NCBI GenBank assembly: GCA_946811185.2
Contig: OX328097.1
Span: forward strand, 61,223,063 to 61,287,062
Source: Hippopus hippopus
Taxonomy: Eukaryota > Mollusca > Bivalvia > Cardiida > Cardiidae
DNA length: 64,000 nt
Direction of reading: 5' to 3'
Below, in pieces: positions 43,365-56,200 of this stretch (its first letter is position 1; each line of letters starts with the position of its first letter). The notes beneath the pieces were generated by a model. The model made no database searches. It was not told the origin of the DNA and was given only the letters and a program-made list of their open reading frames with translations. A program made the position numbers and the translations under genes.

Positions 43365-45821
43365 CGTCTGCGACGGTCAATTGGGTAGTCGAAACCTCTG
43401 TGGCGGATATCCACGTCCTTGACCGCTTGACCACTGTCGCAGCTGAAACATTGCATAATTGTGCTGTGGAGTGTTATTCTAGACCTACGTGTATCTGTAT
43501 GGGTTTTTCCAACACTAACAAACAATGTCAGCTATACGATTTGAACATTGGCGTGTTTGGAACTGGGTTTATCCAGCAGAGTTCGACGACAATATATAGA
43601 GGTATGTCAATTCCATCGGTTTACGCGTCTTTCCACTTATATAGCTTAGCTATGTACATGTACTGTTCGAACAACTGCAGAATCCCTAATCTGTACGAAA
43701 TAAAAAAATTACTGTCAATAAATTTATGTTGTGTTGATGCTAATATTTTAATGCAACAAAATTTCAACGATTGCAAAAACAAGGTAGTGAAATCAATGCG
43801 GTGTTTGTTTTGATATCTATTAGGGATTCGTGGCGGCATTTTGGCGAAATGAGAAGGTAAACGGCTTTTTCTGTCCTTTGTGCCTAATTTTATCGATCGA
43901 GCTATGCATCATATTCCAGCGAACTTTTGCCCGAATTTAATCATACCAGAATTGTGTTTAAAAACACATTCTTTGCAAACACCTTGTCATTAAATTTTAA
44001 GCGATGAGAACCCAAACTAAAAAAAAATAATAAGTTTTCTGTGATGAGTTTGAATTTCTATGACACAATCATCGTAAATGTAAAAATAAATCCGGACATA
44101 CCTTAACCCTCAACCTGCTAAATAAATGAAACTTTCAAGCCGATAATAGAATCCGGAAAAAAAAAATAAACAAATATTCCAAAGTCATTTATTTTTTTTT
44201 GGGGGGGGGGGGGGTTGGAAATATATCTTCTTATCGGACACTGTAGTTCCAAGATCAGACCGCACGTTCTGTCCAGTCTGATCTTGATCTACACTGTCCG
44301 CAAAAAGTCCTTGAATCGCGCTTGACAGCCAAAAGATTAATATTTCAGCAAATTTTCCGTGAAGAGTATCAAAGCAAAAATCCACGCGACTCACCACCCT
44401 GATAAACATTTTCAACATCAAAAACGTACTGTTTTCTGCAATATTATTGCATGTAACGCTTTAGTTGTGTGAAAAAAAAAAAGACTCAAACTTGCAACTG
44501 TTTATGTCTCATTTCTAGACAGAGTGTGTCCGTTTGGGTCATTAAGAACTCTAGGAGATAGCAGATTTACTCGAGTCATTGCATGTTTGAACAAGCGACA
44601 TCTTGACGTAACTCGTTATATACCTTTACTTAAATCTTTTTATTATATTCTTATCAGTGAATTACTCGGTTTTTTACTGTGAATAACACCACTAGTGATG
44701 ATAAATATGGTATCATCACTAGTGACGATATAGTTTTAGAGTGTTTGCTGGAACTACTTTTTTCATATATTGCTCATATTGCATCTTTCTTGATGATTAT
44801 TAGAATAAAAAAGGGAGAATTAGCAATATAATAAATAGGACAACCAACTGGTTATGTGTGATATTAAAAATCTGTCACTCGAATGAGGTTTGATGCGGTT
44901 AAAAAACTCGTCCTTCGGACTCGTTTTTTCAACCGCATCACACCCCATTCTCGTGACAGACTGTTATTATCACACACAACCAGTTGATTATCCTCTGTAT
45001 TTTCAGCGGCGTGTTCGAATACCGACTACACTTACCTTAGACATTTTGACTCCTGTCTAAAGTTTCACAGAGATTCAAGAAATCACACCGAGGCCACTGC
45101 CATATGCATCAGCGAGGGATCCAATATCCTTGGTGTGTCAGACAATATGTTACTCTACATGAACAAACTCTATCCAAAGCTTGAGAGTATTCAAGGTAAG
45201 TGAACAAGATCTTGATATTGCCGACTTCATTTAACCTGAACCTGTCCTGAGTCAGATTAAATGAAATAGGCATTATATTTGAACAGATTCATTCCGAAAC
45301 CTCGGGGGTACCTAACGTAACTTACTTCCTCCTACTTCATTTAACCTGACCCAAGTCAACATCATTTACTTAAATTGAAATTCTATTTTTACAATCGGCA
45401 TCGCACGGGGCTGCTTCCGGTATGATCGAATTGTATTGCTTACCTGTGTATACGAGTATAAGTACCTTCCCGTGCATATATAATTTCCCGAATAATTACC
45501 GGGGTTCTATTTATATGCATAATTATATATTCAGCATAAAGGTTACGATCAGGTTAAATGAAGTGGGCAATACATATAACCACTTTGTACAATGTATTTA
45601 TTTCAGTATCCAAGTACTTTGTCAAGGGCGTGATGGAAAACTCTACCCACGTCAGGAAGGGCGCTCAACTTCTTGGTGTTGAGAGCTTTTCTTGGGCTCA
45701 GAATGAACCAACATTCGGTAAAGACTGCCTTACAATCGGCTGGGATGACGCCACCCAAACAGTTCGGTTTTACACAAATGACTGCTCTGACACGCTGTTC
45801 TTTTTCTGCGGTCATAGTTAA
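43365..45821 (+). CDS. PAN/apple plus C-type lectin protein, 5' end not found
   Basis: Three exons join in frame with phase 1 GT-AG introns: 43,365-43,601, 45,007-45,195 and 45,607-45,821 (TAA). The first encodes a PAN/apple-like Cys pattern (NCAVECYSRPTCICMGF ... CQLYD). The second and third encode a C-type-lectin-like domain: CSNTDYTYLRHFDSCLKF, then SWAQNEPTFGKDCLTIGWDD and NDCSDTLFFFCGH. QNEP stands where EPN/QPD sugar-specificity motifs occur, so sugar binding is uncertain. An alternative acceptor at 43,345 would add seven residues. The start codon and signal peptide must lie in an upstream exon that was not identified. AATAAA near 46,097 may serve polyadenylation. Likely secreted, and such proteins act in mollusc immunity (family knowledge). 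Confidence 0.82.
44842..44990. repeat. 149-bp long hairpin with GTCCTTCGGAC tip
   Basis: Arms ACCAACTGGTTATGTGTGATA and its approximate inverse, TCTGTCAC.CGA with its inverse, and TGATGCGGTT with AACCGCATCA pair along the whole unit. The tip is CTCGTCCTTCGGACTCG. It lies in the first intron of the lectin gene, close to a family B MITE at 44,103-44,338. Confidence 0.75.
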
Positions 45822-46644
45822 TTTTTGTGTGCATTTATCGTTCATTTTTGTTGCAGAACATATGGGACACACACGCAAGCCTTTATTTTGACATCCGTAT
45901 GTAAGCTTTGGTTAATGTTCATGTAAACAGAGCAGTCGAAGAAAATCTTGTCCGTTCTCTTTCTGTTTTCATACAGCAACTCTGTTTTAATAATATTAGT
46001 TTAGTTTAAACATATTTTATTTGTAACATTCCTACATAGTCAATACAATAAGACAATTACAATATACATTATTATTATACATATAACATGGTACAAAATA
46101 AATTAGAACGGAGGCGCAAGCTTATATTGTTCTTTTCCATGGGTTGTAGATGATATTAAGGTCCTATTTTGTATAATTTACACAATTATTTGAAGAGAGA
46201 AAAAAAAGGGTGTTATAAAAAAAAGAAGAAAACAGCTACGGATACTACGTTATGAAGAGCTCGTGCGATGTGGGATGTTCTCGAAACCAGTATTATAGAA
46301 ATAACTCTGTGGTCTTTATATGACTGGTAATATTGGTCTGCAGTTCTAAATGTCGCTATATTATAATCGGGTAACAAGTAGCAGTTTTATACAACCATGC
46401 ATACAGGATTGTACAAATCGTCGTTAACAAAGGTATCTGCTTCTTGATCGAAAGATTTGAAGTGTGTTTCTATATTAAGAAACACACTTAAAATATTTCA
46501 ATCACGCAACCGTCCCCTTTTGTTGTGAATATATCGTTACGCATAATTATTGCATTTTTTTTTCATTCTTTTCGTGTTATTTCTTCAAGCATTTAATTTG
46601 TAAACAAGTATTCTAGAGGTTCGTCCTATATGTATCGATTGTTA

Positions 46645-46712
46645 CACTGGCCGCCGCGATATAACTGAAAGAATGCTGAAAACGGCGTTAAACCCATACA
46701 ATCAATCTATCG
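46645..46712 (+). mobile_element. SINE tail fragment
   Basis: ACTGGCCGCCGCGATATAAC, GCTGAAAACGGCGTTAAACC and a following CAATCAATC tract match the 3' part of the SINEs at 54,925 and 61,443. The rest of 45,822-47,185 shows nothing recognisable. Confidence 0.65.
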
Positions 46713-47185
46713 TCTGTAAAACCGTTAGGCTGCTAAGCGCAACTCAAAGAGTTTTTGCGAACAGTGTAAATTAAAGCACCTGTAAAGTTCAAATATAGGT
46801 AATTTTCACCGTTTATAACTCAAAAATATATCGGATTACCCATCACAACATACATATATAAGATCGGAGAAAACTAGAACGTGTCAGTTACTGCATTGAT
46901 TACCGTGAAATACGGGTGCGAAAATGCATGGAGAAGCCTGTCGGTTTCAGGGACGCCATTGATCGAGACAACCTTCGTTATCGTTCGTGTATATTCGAAA
47001 TAGGCCTTCGAGAACGTCACGTGATACCATTGCATCATATTAGTGCTACACAGGACTACTGTTTACACTTCCAATAGTATGTCATCGGAGAGTAAGATTG
47101 CTCTCATTCTGAACCTGTTTTCCTATTTATATGTAGTAAACTCTTCCTGTATTGATGATAAATGAATAAGCGAGTATCAGCCTGT

Positions 47186-50100
47186 ATGGAACGCCATAAC
47201 TGTCTTATGTTGTCATAAAACATTTCTTTATGTGATATTTTAGATCGTCTAGTCGTTTTTTTTTTATTCCATTATTTCATATATGCGTTACGAGGTGTGG
47301 TCTTTGCATTACGTTATGTGGTCTTTATATTACGTGATGGTGTTTTTAGATTACGTTATGGTGTTAAATTGTTATGTCATGTAGTTTCCTCAATACCTTA
47401 TGTAGTCTTCTTATTACGTTATGGGGATATTATATGACGTGATGTGGTTTTGAGATTACGTTATGTGGTCTTTATATTACGTGATGGTGTTTTTAGATTA
47501 CGCTATGGTGTTAAATTGTTATGTCACGTAGTTTTCGCATTACGTTTGGTAGTCTTCGTATTACGTTGTGTTGTTGTTATATTACGTGATGTGGTTTTGA
47601 AATTACGTTATGGCCTTTTCCTTAATCATTATGATGTCGTTTTAAGACATTGTATGGTAAAATTGTTATATCATACAGTTTTCACATTACTTTTTGTAGT
47701 CTTCTTATTACGTTGTGTGGTTATTATATGACGTGGTGTTGTTTTGAGATTATGTTATGGTCACTATTTATGAAAGCATTGTGAGCACAGGAGGAAGTGC
47801 TTTTGTAAGCAATTTCTTCTTTCCCACAATGCTTTCTATTAAGTAAGATACTTATTTTACCCAGTACACAATCACTTTGAATTTTCGTGTGCAACTTTTA
47901 TTTTGGACAGGTCTGAAATTTTGTCGTTTGGTAATGGGTTAATATATCAAAGAATAAAACATTTGATATATAATCGATAGCTATCCGAAGGAACTCTATG
48001 TGTATTATTCTGTTTGGTTAAGTTCGACAAAAAATGACAAAAGGTTGAAACCAATCCAAATAATTTTCACATGCAGCCGTTATTATCTATACCCATTTTA
48101 GCCCAGTTTAGAACGCCATATTAACTCTTTCACTACCGAATAAATAAATTGTATTTGTTCATTGGCTAGAAATACACTTCCATTGCAAGATGAAGAAATA
48201 GTTCATTTATAATTTAGAATGAAAATGTGGACAATGTGGATCAGAGATCAGACTGCACGTTCTGTGCAGTTTGATCTTGATCTACACTGTCCACAAAAGC
48301 TCCTTGTGTCGTCAACATTAAGGAAAGAGTTTTAATAAATAACGCACCTATACCTTAACTAACATTATTACGTTGAAAATGGCTTCATCAACAGAAACTT
48401 TTGATCCACCCGACGCAGATGGGTTTGCGTCGACTAATCACGGATAACATAAATTATGGTTTTGCTGACATCGAAATGGGAACATGGGCGGATACATGGT
48501 GGGGTCAGAGGGGTCCGGAACCCCCGCCCCCACCCCACCCCCCTAGAATTTTCAGAGTAACCATTGTCTGCTAGGAAAATTTACCAAGTACCAACAACAT
48601 AGAATTAGCTGAAAAAAATCGAGCGATATACCATGTTGTCTCTTGTCTTTTTTTTTTTTTAAATCTTACTGGGATATTGACTCTCGGTCGCTTAATGAAG
48701 GTTTCTGCCTTATAGAGATGGTCTCTCAGACAAGGCTGATTGCGTCGTTTAGTTTCAGTTCATAAATTTATTTCGGATTTTCCGGAATACCCCCCCCCCC
48801 CACCCCCTCCCCCCGGCAAAAAATCCTCGATCCGCCCTTGTGGAAACTTCACATTGTGTTTTCATTTCAGACTCAATTATTGATTTCAAATACTTCGTTA
48901 TTACAAATTCGACCATATTAATTTTTTCGGGGCATATAGGTGTGTCTCTGTGGGGTACATTCTAGGTGTATTCGTCGTTTGCTTGCATGCCGAAACAAGA
49001 GAGAGATAGAGCGAGAGAGAGATATGCCGTTAGAAAATAGTTTCGTCAAAGGTTCAGTTCAAACTGCTTTAGCTAATCTGATCAGTGATTCTTTGTCGAT
49101 GTTTGGAACACGAATCATGTGACAAAATGAGGTCAGGAGGCTAGTCAACGTTGGTTTAAGCTTTGTGTTGTTTGGAATCTTGTGAGCATTTATTTAATAA
49201 ACGTAAACATTTTGAACTGGTTCATTTAACATTTAACTCACCGTTATCATTCAATGACTTGAGCTTCGTGAAGTTTGACATGGCTTGTTTACATAACGTT
49301 GATTCACCATTAAAAAAAAATAACTAGATCTAGTAAATAAATAAATAAATAACATTTCATGCTTGTAAAAAGAATGAAAATATTCCATGATCCACAAATC
49401 GGCTTTTAAGATCAGAAAGACCCGGATTCAGTTTATTTTCGCAGGGGACCCCTGTCTTCCGATAAGGGGTTCTGCATCCTTAATCCTCTATAGAGGACGG
49501 CTTCCAGACCCCAGATTCCCCTTCCACAATTGTGTAAGTTGAAAAAAGCTCCTGCTACGCGCCTGGGCCTATTGAGCCGGCCAAAAAAGTAGCCAATCAG
49601 GAGCGTCGAAATAGGTTCCAGTGATTCCGCCATTTCTGAAGTTGAAGGACGATTGAAGTGACGTAAGCGGTGTCACATTTCCGTACATAGCCGAACGATT
49701 ATTCCTCACCACGTCGTAATGAAGAAACGACATCACGTCATGTTATAACCACACAACGTAACAAGACGAATACGATAAGGTAATATGAAAACAACTCGAC
49801 AAAGCAATTAAACCAAACAAAATATTAAAAGGCCATCACCATAATTAAAGAGAATAACATAACGTAATGCAGAACGTGCAGTCTGATCTCTGATCCACAT
49901 TGTCCACATTTTCATTCTAGATTATAAATGAACTATTTCTTCATCTTGCAATGGAAGTGTATTTCTAGCCAATGAACAAATACAATTTATTTATTCGGTA
50001 GTGAAAGAGTTAACATGGCGTTCTAAACTGGGCTATAATGGGCATAGATAATAACGGCTGCATGTGAAAATCATTTGGATTGGTTTCAACTTTTTGTCAT

Positions 50101-50943
50101 TTTTTGTCGAACTTAACCAAACAGAATAATACACAGAGAGCTCCTTCGGATAGCTATCGATTATATATCAGATGTCTTTATTTTGGATATATTAACCCAT
50201 TACCAAACGACAAAATTTCAGACCTGTCCAAAATAAAAGTTGCACACGAAAATTCAAAGCGATTGTGTACTGGGTAAAATAAGTATCTTACTTAACAGAA
50301 AGCATTGTGGGAAAGAAGAAATTGCTTACAAAAGCACTTCCTCCTTTGTTCACAATGCTTTCATAAATAGTGACCATAACATAATCTCAAAACAACACCA
50401 CGTCATATAATAACCACACGTTATAAGAAGACTACAAAACGTAATGTGAAAACTGCATGATACAACAATTTTACCATACAATGTCTTAAAACGACATCAC
50501 AATGATTAAGGAAAAGGCCATAACGTAATTTCAAAACCACATCACGTAATATAATAACAACACAACGTAATACGAAGACTACCAAACGTAATGCGAAAAC
50601 TACATGACATAACAATTTAACACCATAGCGTAATCTAAAAACACCATCACGTAATATAAAGACCACATAACGTAATCTCAAAACCACATCACGTCATATA
50701 ATATCCCCATAACGTAATAAGAAGACTACATAAGGTATTGAGGAAACTACATGACATAACAATTTAACACCATAACGTAATCTAAAAACACCATCACGTA
50801 ATATAAAGACCACATAACGTAATGCAAAGACCACACCTCGTAACGCATATATGAAATAATGGAATAAAAAAACGACTAGATGATCTAAAATATCACATAA
50901 AGAAATGTTTTATGACAACATAAGACAGTTATGGCGTTCCATA
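47186..50943. mobile_element. Foldback-like element with ~1.08-kb inverted arms
   Basis: The left arm (about 47,186-48,266) and right arm (about 49,868-50,943) are near-identical reverse complements. Outer ends ATGGAACGCCATAACTG match, and frames at 47,444-47,731 and 50,421-50,687 read almost the same in opposite directions. Each arm holds degenerate tandem repeats built on ATTACGTTATGTGGTCTTTA (about 21 bp), a family A hairpin and half of a family B hairpin. The 1.6-kb centre has no gene, only a GA-rich microsatellite (about 48,995-49,022) and C-rich runs. AGCCTGT flanks both ends (47,179-47,185 and 50,944-50,950) and may be a 7-bp target duplication. Confidence 0.75.
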
Positions 50944-52240
50944 AGCCTGTGTCGTCGTTTTGTTTAGAATGTCGATAAACTTAACGTTTTTCAAGCCTGG
51001 AATGGGGACTAAACGATCAAGTGAATGAAGGGTTTGTTCATTCGGCATACCTCGGGTGATGGGAGCCATCATATCCCTCGGCTGTATCTGGTGGATTAAT
51101 ATGCATCAGATCGATACATATCCGGAAATACGCCGGTTTACCGTTCTGAAAATTGTAAGGCTCCTCTTAAAAAAAGAAAACTTGAGTTTCAATTTTCTAT
51201 CGAAATCTTTCTAACTATGTTTCAGTTGAGTTGGCAAACAGTTCGTACATTCATTATTTATCAATTCCGATTAAAGTTTTCACCGACAGATAAACAGATG
51301 TGAATAACTCCATCGAGGTTGTTTATGTCGTTGCTAAACGACTGACAGTGGCGCGCCAATGTATAAGATCACGTGATTCGCAGTTCAAATGGAAACGACC
51401 GTTATACGGACGAGGTTAGATGTAGGTACGGAATCGGCCGAGTTGTGACGAGTGGGGTTTGTTTCGACGCCTTGAATGATCACGTGGTGTTTACGTCACT
51501 ATCACGTCACTGCGGAGATTTACGACGAAAAATCGGCTAATCGTAGGCGATCATCAATGTAAACAAACAGATAATCCGGCATGGTAGGATCTATTGTAGT
51601 TTCAAAATTCTTTTTTCTGCCATTGACTGAAACTATTACAAACTGCACCTTTACATATCGTGCAAGTCATAAGAATCGCCATTTTTTAACATGGTAAAAA
51701 TGAAATTTACTTTTATTTTATAAACAGGCCTTTTTACATTTGGACTTTACTAAGACTTTAAGGTCAGATATTGCAAAATGTGCAGTCTGATATTGGATCT
51801 AAATTGTCCGATAAGGAGACATTTTACTCTAAAATAACTTTGAAATAGCAACATTTAGGGTTTTTTTAACTAGATCTATATCGACTTGAAAGTTGCATTT
51901 AATGGTTATATAGGCTATATATCTTTATCTGCAACTGCATAGAAAAAAAAAAAATAGGGGATACGCTGAAAAGCAGATCTGCGGCGAAAAAACGAGCGGT
52001 TTTGCTTTGTACTTTCCAAGTTTTTCCTTTAATTTTTCAAAAGCTTTTTTTTTTCAAAACAGAGAAGTGGAATTGTGGGGTGACAGGTTAACCGTGTTTT
52101 ATGTTTGGAAATGATCATTCGATTGTCTCACTACGAATGGCGAATTAGTGAGATCTAGAGTTTCCTTTGCGGATTGTGAAGATCAAGATCGAAATAGGAT
52201 TTCGTTAACACGAATCATTATTTCGTTATGTATAGCGGAT
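50944..52240. other. Gene-free stretch with a shared short repeat
   Basis: CATTCGGCATACCTCGGGTG (about 51,039) and GTAGGTACGGAATCGGCCGA (about 51,421) recur near 56,391 and 56,430. A relative of the second lies near 43,055. This suggests another low-copy repeat family. A partial family B hairpin lies near 51,760. No exon was recognised. Confidence 0.5.
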
Positions 52241-52757
52241 AATTCCTTAGGCAGCTAAGCGCGACTCACTGACCATTTGCGGACAGTGTAGATCAAGATC
52301 AGACTGCACAGAACGTGGAGTCTGATCTTGAATTTACACTGTCCGATAAGGAGATATCTTTCTCCCAAAGATACCTTTGAAATAGCAAAATTTGAGTTTA
52401 AACTATGGGCTTTTAAGTTTCAGGTTAGTTAAGAAGGAAAGGGATTAATTATCATTCCGTTATATATCACCATTTCGACTTCGTTTTATCATAGTTCTAC
52501 TAGATCTACATCTGAATGTCTTGATAACTAGATCTATTTCGAGGTAAAGAAATGTGATTTTTCTTTTTTTACCAAAGCAGAGTTTCATTAGATCTGTAAT
52601 GAATTTAAATTTCGTTTTACCGAATTAGTATTTCGTTATAATGAAAAAATGTAAAACAGATGACCAGTACGGGGCTCCGTACTAGATCTGTAGGTAAATG
52701 CCAACAATACCTAACGACATAATTTGCACGTACATGTAGATCTATAATAATAATGGC

Positions 52758-53012
52758 TTGCAACACGCGAAAAGGGGCATTCGGACATTTGCGTAAAGTG
52801 TCGTTTCGGATCAGCCTGCGCAGTCCGCGCAGGCTAATCCGAAATGACACTTTACGTCTACATTAGATTTTGTTCTTCAGTAGACTTGCGCAAAACAGAA
52901 AATTACATAAAAACGGAAAGTGTCGTTTCGGATTAGCCTGCGCGGACTGCGCAGGCTGATCCGAAACGACACTTTACGCAAATGTCCGAATGCCCCTTTT
53001 CGCGTGTTGCAG
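52758..53012. mobile_element. MITE family D (double hairpin), copy 2
   Basis: A better preserved copy than that at 28,674: both internal hairpins (GGATCAGCCTGCGCAGTCCG and its counterpart) and the TTGCAACACGCGAAAAGGGG termini are almost perfect. It ends about 215 bases before exon 1 of the second PRDX5 gene. Confidence 0.88.
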
Positions 53013-53226
53013 GCCAATTATGTTCTATACCTGCCGAAACAGCGACTTAAATTTGACTATGTAGGCGTAAAAAAAAAACCTAGTGGATTTAGATCTAATA
53101 TAAAAGAAGCCATTTATTCTGTGCCATCGCCAGAACTCCGACGTTATCTGAAGAAACTTGTAAGCGGTAAACACGTAGTTTTGTGTTACCCAAAGTTTTC
53201 AACAAAACCATAATCGATAAGAGAGA

Positions 53227-56200
53227 ATGTGGGTGAACACTTGTGTAAGACATACAGCGCGGCTGATACTGAATGTTCCCGTGTTAACACGTGGATTTAG
53301 AACGAGCAACATTGCAGGAATTATGGCACCTATCAAGGTAAAAACTTCGTCTTGTTTGTTGCTACACGTTGATTTATTGATAATTAAATAAAGTTCCATC
53401 TAGATCTTATATTCAAATGCCTGAGTTTTAATCGAACATTCACAGATATGGTATTTGAAAACATTGTTTGAAAAAGAGAACATGCTGGTAGATATAACTG
53501 TCATTATCTCCTTACCCCACATTGTTTTCTGTACATGCGAGACAAATTCCACCATTTGAGCCACATCCAATTTTGTCGTCTGCACGTGTTTTGAATTGGG
53601 AAAGTCTAAAATTCTGTCGTTTGGTAAACAGATCTAAATAAAGAACTTTTGACCTAGTCACAATTAACTCATGACCTCCACTACACTACACATCAGTAGC
53701 AGACGAGTTTCACGATTTTGATAACATGGGTGTGAACCGATCTAGCTCTATGGAATTCATTGCATGAGTTTATATATGTCGACATACACGTAGATCTACA
53801 GTGTTGTAATTGGTGAAATTGATTGCTCGCAGGGTAGAAAACATTGTGGGAAAAGGAGAAAATGCTGGTAACCAGCATTTTCTCCTTTTCCCACAGTGTT
53901 TTTAAAAGGCTTCTTTCCCAGAGTAGTCAGTCGGCATTGTGTGGTAAAGGCTTCATTAAATGTGGTCGACTGCAAGACGCAAGAAGTCTGAATTGTAGTG
54001 CCGAGGGAAGCACGTATCTTATGTCAGTAAAGTACATCTGGACTTGATATGGGCCTCGGTGAAAATGGGGTGTTAATGCTGTAAAAAGTACCGACTCCTG
54101 TCAGCTGGCGCATTCCGCGAAGCCTGACAAGGGTCGAGGTCTTGAGCTATTTCTAAATCTTATGCATATTAAAGGACCATTCTACATCCAGATTCAACTA
54201 ATTTGAGTTTTATGGATCCATAATTATGTTATGACTTGCTTGGTATATTGCATAATGGATAAGTTTAAACCACCCTTTGCCTGGGCGCGGTTCAATTATT
54301 CTTTACTACATTCTGCATCTTTTTCCCACGTTTCATTGTATTTATTCTTACGTTACAACACAGATCTAGATGTATGCGTCTACCTATAGATCTATTCAGG
54401 TTGACTTATACATACTGAAAACCGTTTATTCCTTATTACTCGAGCATGCAATTGACTAGATCTAATCTGGGTCTTTTGGTTACTCGTAGTTGACCTAAAT
54501 CACAATCTTGAGTGCTTGTACATGTGTGTTGAGAACCTGAGAATGCAGGTTGACGGAAGATGTTGTGAAGAAGCAGAAACTCGAAAGGTTTTTTTCACAT
54601 AGACTTGATGTAACAGGCGAGCGTTATAGACCAAGGATCAGGCTACATTTTCTGTGCAGTATCAGTTTGATCTTTGCCGATTGCCAAAGCCAATGTTTTC
54701 CCCTACATGTGTTGAAACAACTTATTGCTACTACGTTAAATGCAAATTTTCTGACCATCTTTATTCCTATGGGTAGATCTACTTCTGAAAGTTATTGTGG
54801 ATAAAAGAGGAATTGCAAGGTTACTGAGATCAGGTACAAACGAAAACATAAAGCTGCTCCTTTTATAAACAGTGCTATGATCATGCTGTGATGTGAAGAA
54901 AGACATCTTTCCTTTCCACCATTATAGCCGAGGCCAATTAGCACGGTCGGTAGCGTATAGGATTTGAGAACAAGGGGTCGCTGGTTTATATATCCAGCTC
55001 GGCCAATTTCTTACTGAGGATTGATCGTAGTCACTGCAACAGGATTCATTCCGATGACCATTCTCTCAACAATGGCAATGTGGAAAAGCAGCTAGCAAAT
55101 CAGGTGGAAGATTGTGCGAAATATAACTGGAAAGTGAAAACTGAAAATTCAGTAGAGGATGAATTGGCACACTGGCCGCTGCGTTATAACTGAAATACAA
55201 TGTTGAAAACGGTGTTTAATACCATACAACCGAACAATCAATCAATCAATCAGTCGATGACCCTTCATCATAATACATGCCTACTAGTTTTGTATCTCAA
55301 TACAGACTCCATTCAAACCCTGCTCTCATAAATTATCCACCTGTTCATATTGAAAGAATATGCAGAGGTTAAATTGGATGTGGCTCAATGAATTTTGTCT
55401 TTCGAAAGGGTTGAAAACATTGTGAAAAAAGGAGAAAATGCTGGTTATCAGCTTTTACTCCTTTTCCAACACAGTTTACAAAATGCCTCTTTCCTAAACC
55501 CGGGACTGTTTGTTAAAGGGTTAAACGAATCTAAATTGAAAGCCGTTTCAGATGTATGTAGGAAGTTTTGGCCTCCAACAATCTGACAGAAAAATGCAAT
55601 TACTCAACTTTCTGTGCTTTGAAGTAGCCTATATAAATATAGAAAAAGAAATAATCGGTGCAAAAATTTTCAAGAATTTCAAGATATTTCTTAGGATGTG
55701 AAAGTTCCCTTTTTCTTCCGCAGCTGAAAACATTGGAAGACATAGAGGCAAAAGGTAAAATTACTCGTAACAAGCATTTTCACCTTTTCTCACTATGACT
55801 TCTATGTCCCCAGATTAAAACATCCTTGGAAAATTAGAATTTATTGGATTTGAATTAATTTTGATACGATAATAATGATATGGTATTGGATAATGTTGAA
55901 ATACAGAAAACTTCCTTGAACGATATGTTGAAATTTCTTATTTCGTAGATAGGTTTTTGACAAATGTTACTTTAAAGCAGAAAATATAATGAATGAATAG
56001 TCTATGGTTTTCTTTTTCAAAAACTATACCTAATTAAAGGTACACAAAGTTGATCTATTGCATTATTGTTTTAAAATAACATTTGGCCAAAAGGTTTCAC
56101 TTAAATCTATAGTACTTTCAATTGGCCGGAAAGTCGTGGCCAAAACCAGGGTTGCATCTAGAGCGCGGCCTTGCGGGATTGCCGCAAATTTTTGTGATTG

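Noticed and set aside
47444..47731. Leu/Val-rich protein of 95 residues, with a twin on the other strand at 50,421-50,687
   Set aside because: Both are translations of the ATTACGTTATG tandem repeats in the inverted arms. Composition is repetitive and no domain is present.
52920..53213. 97-residue frame starting MSFRISLRGLRRLI
   Set aside because: The start lies in the family D MITE and the same peptide appears in the other MITE copy. The downstream part has no recognised domain.
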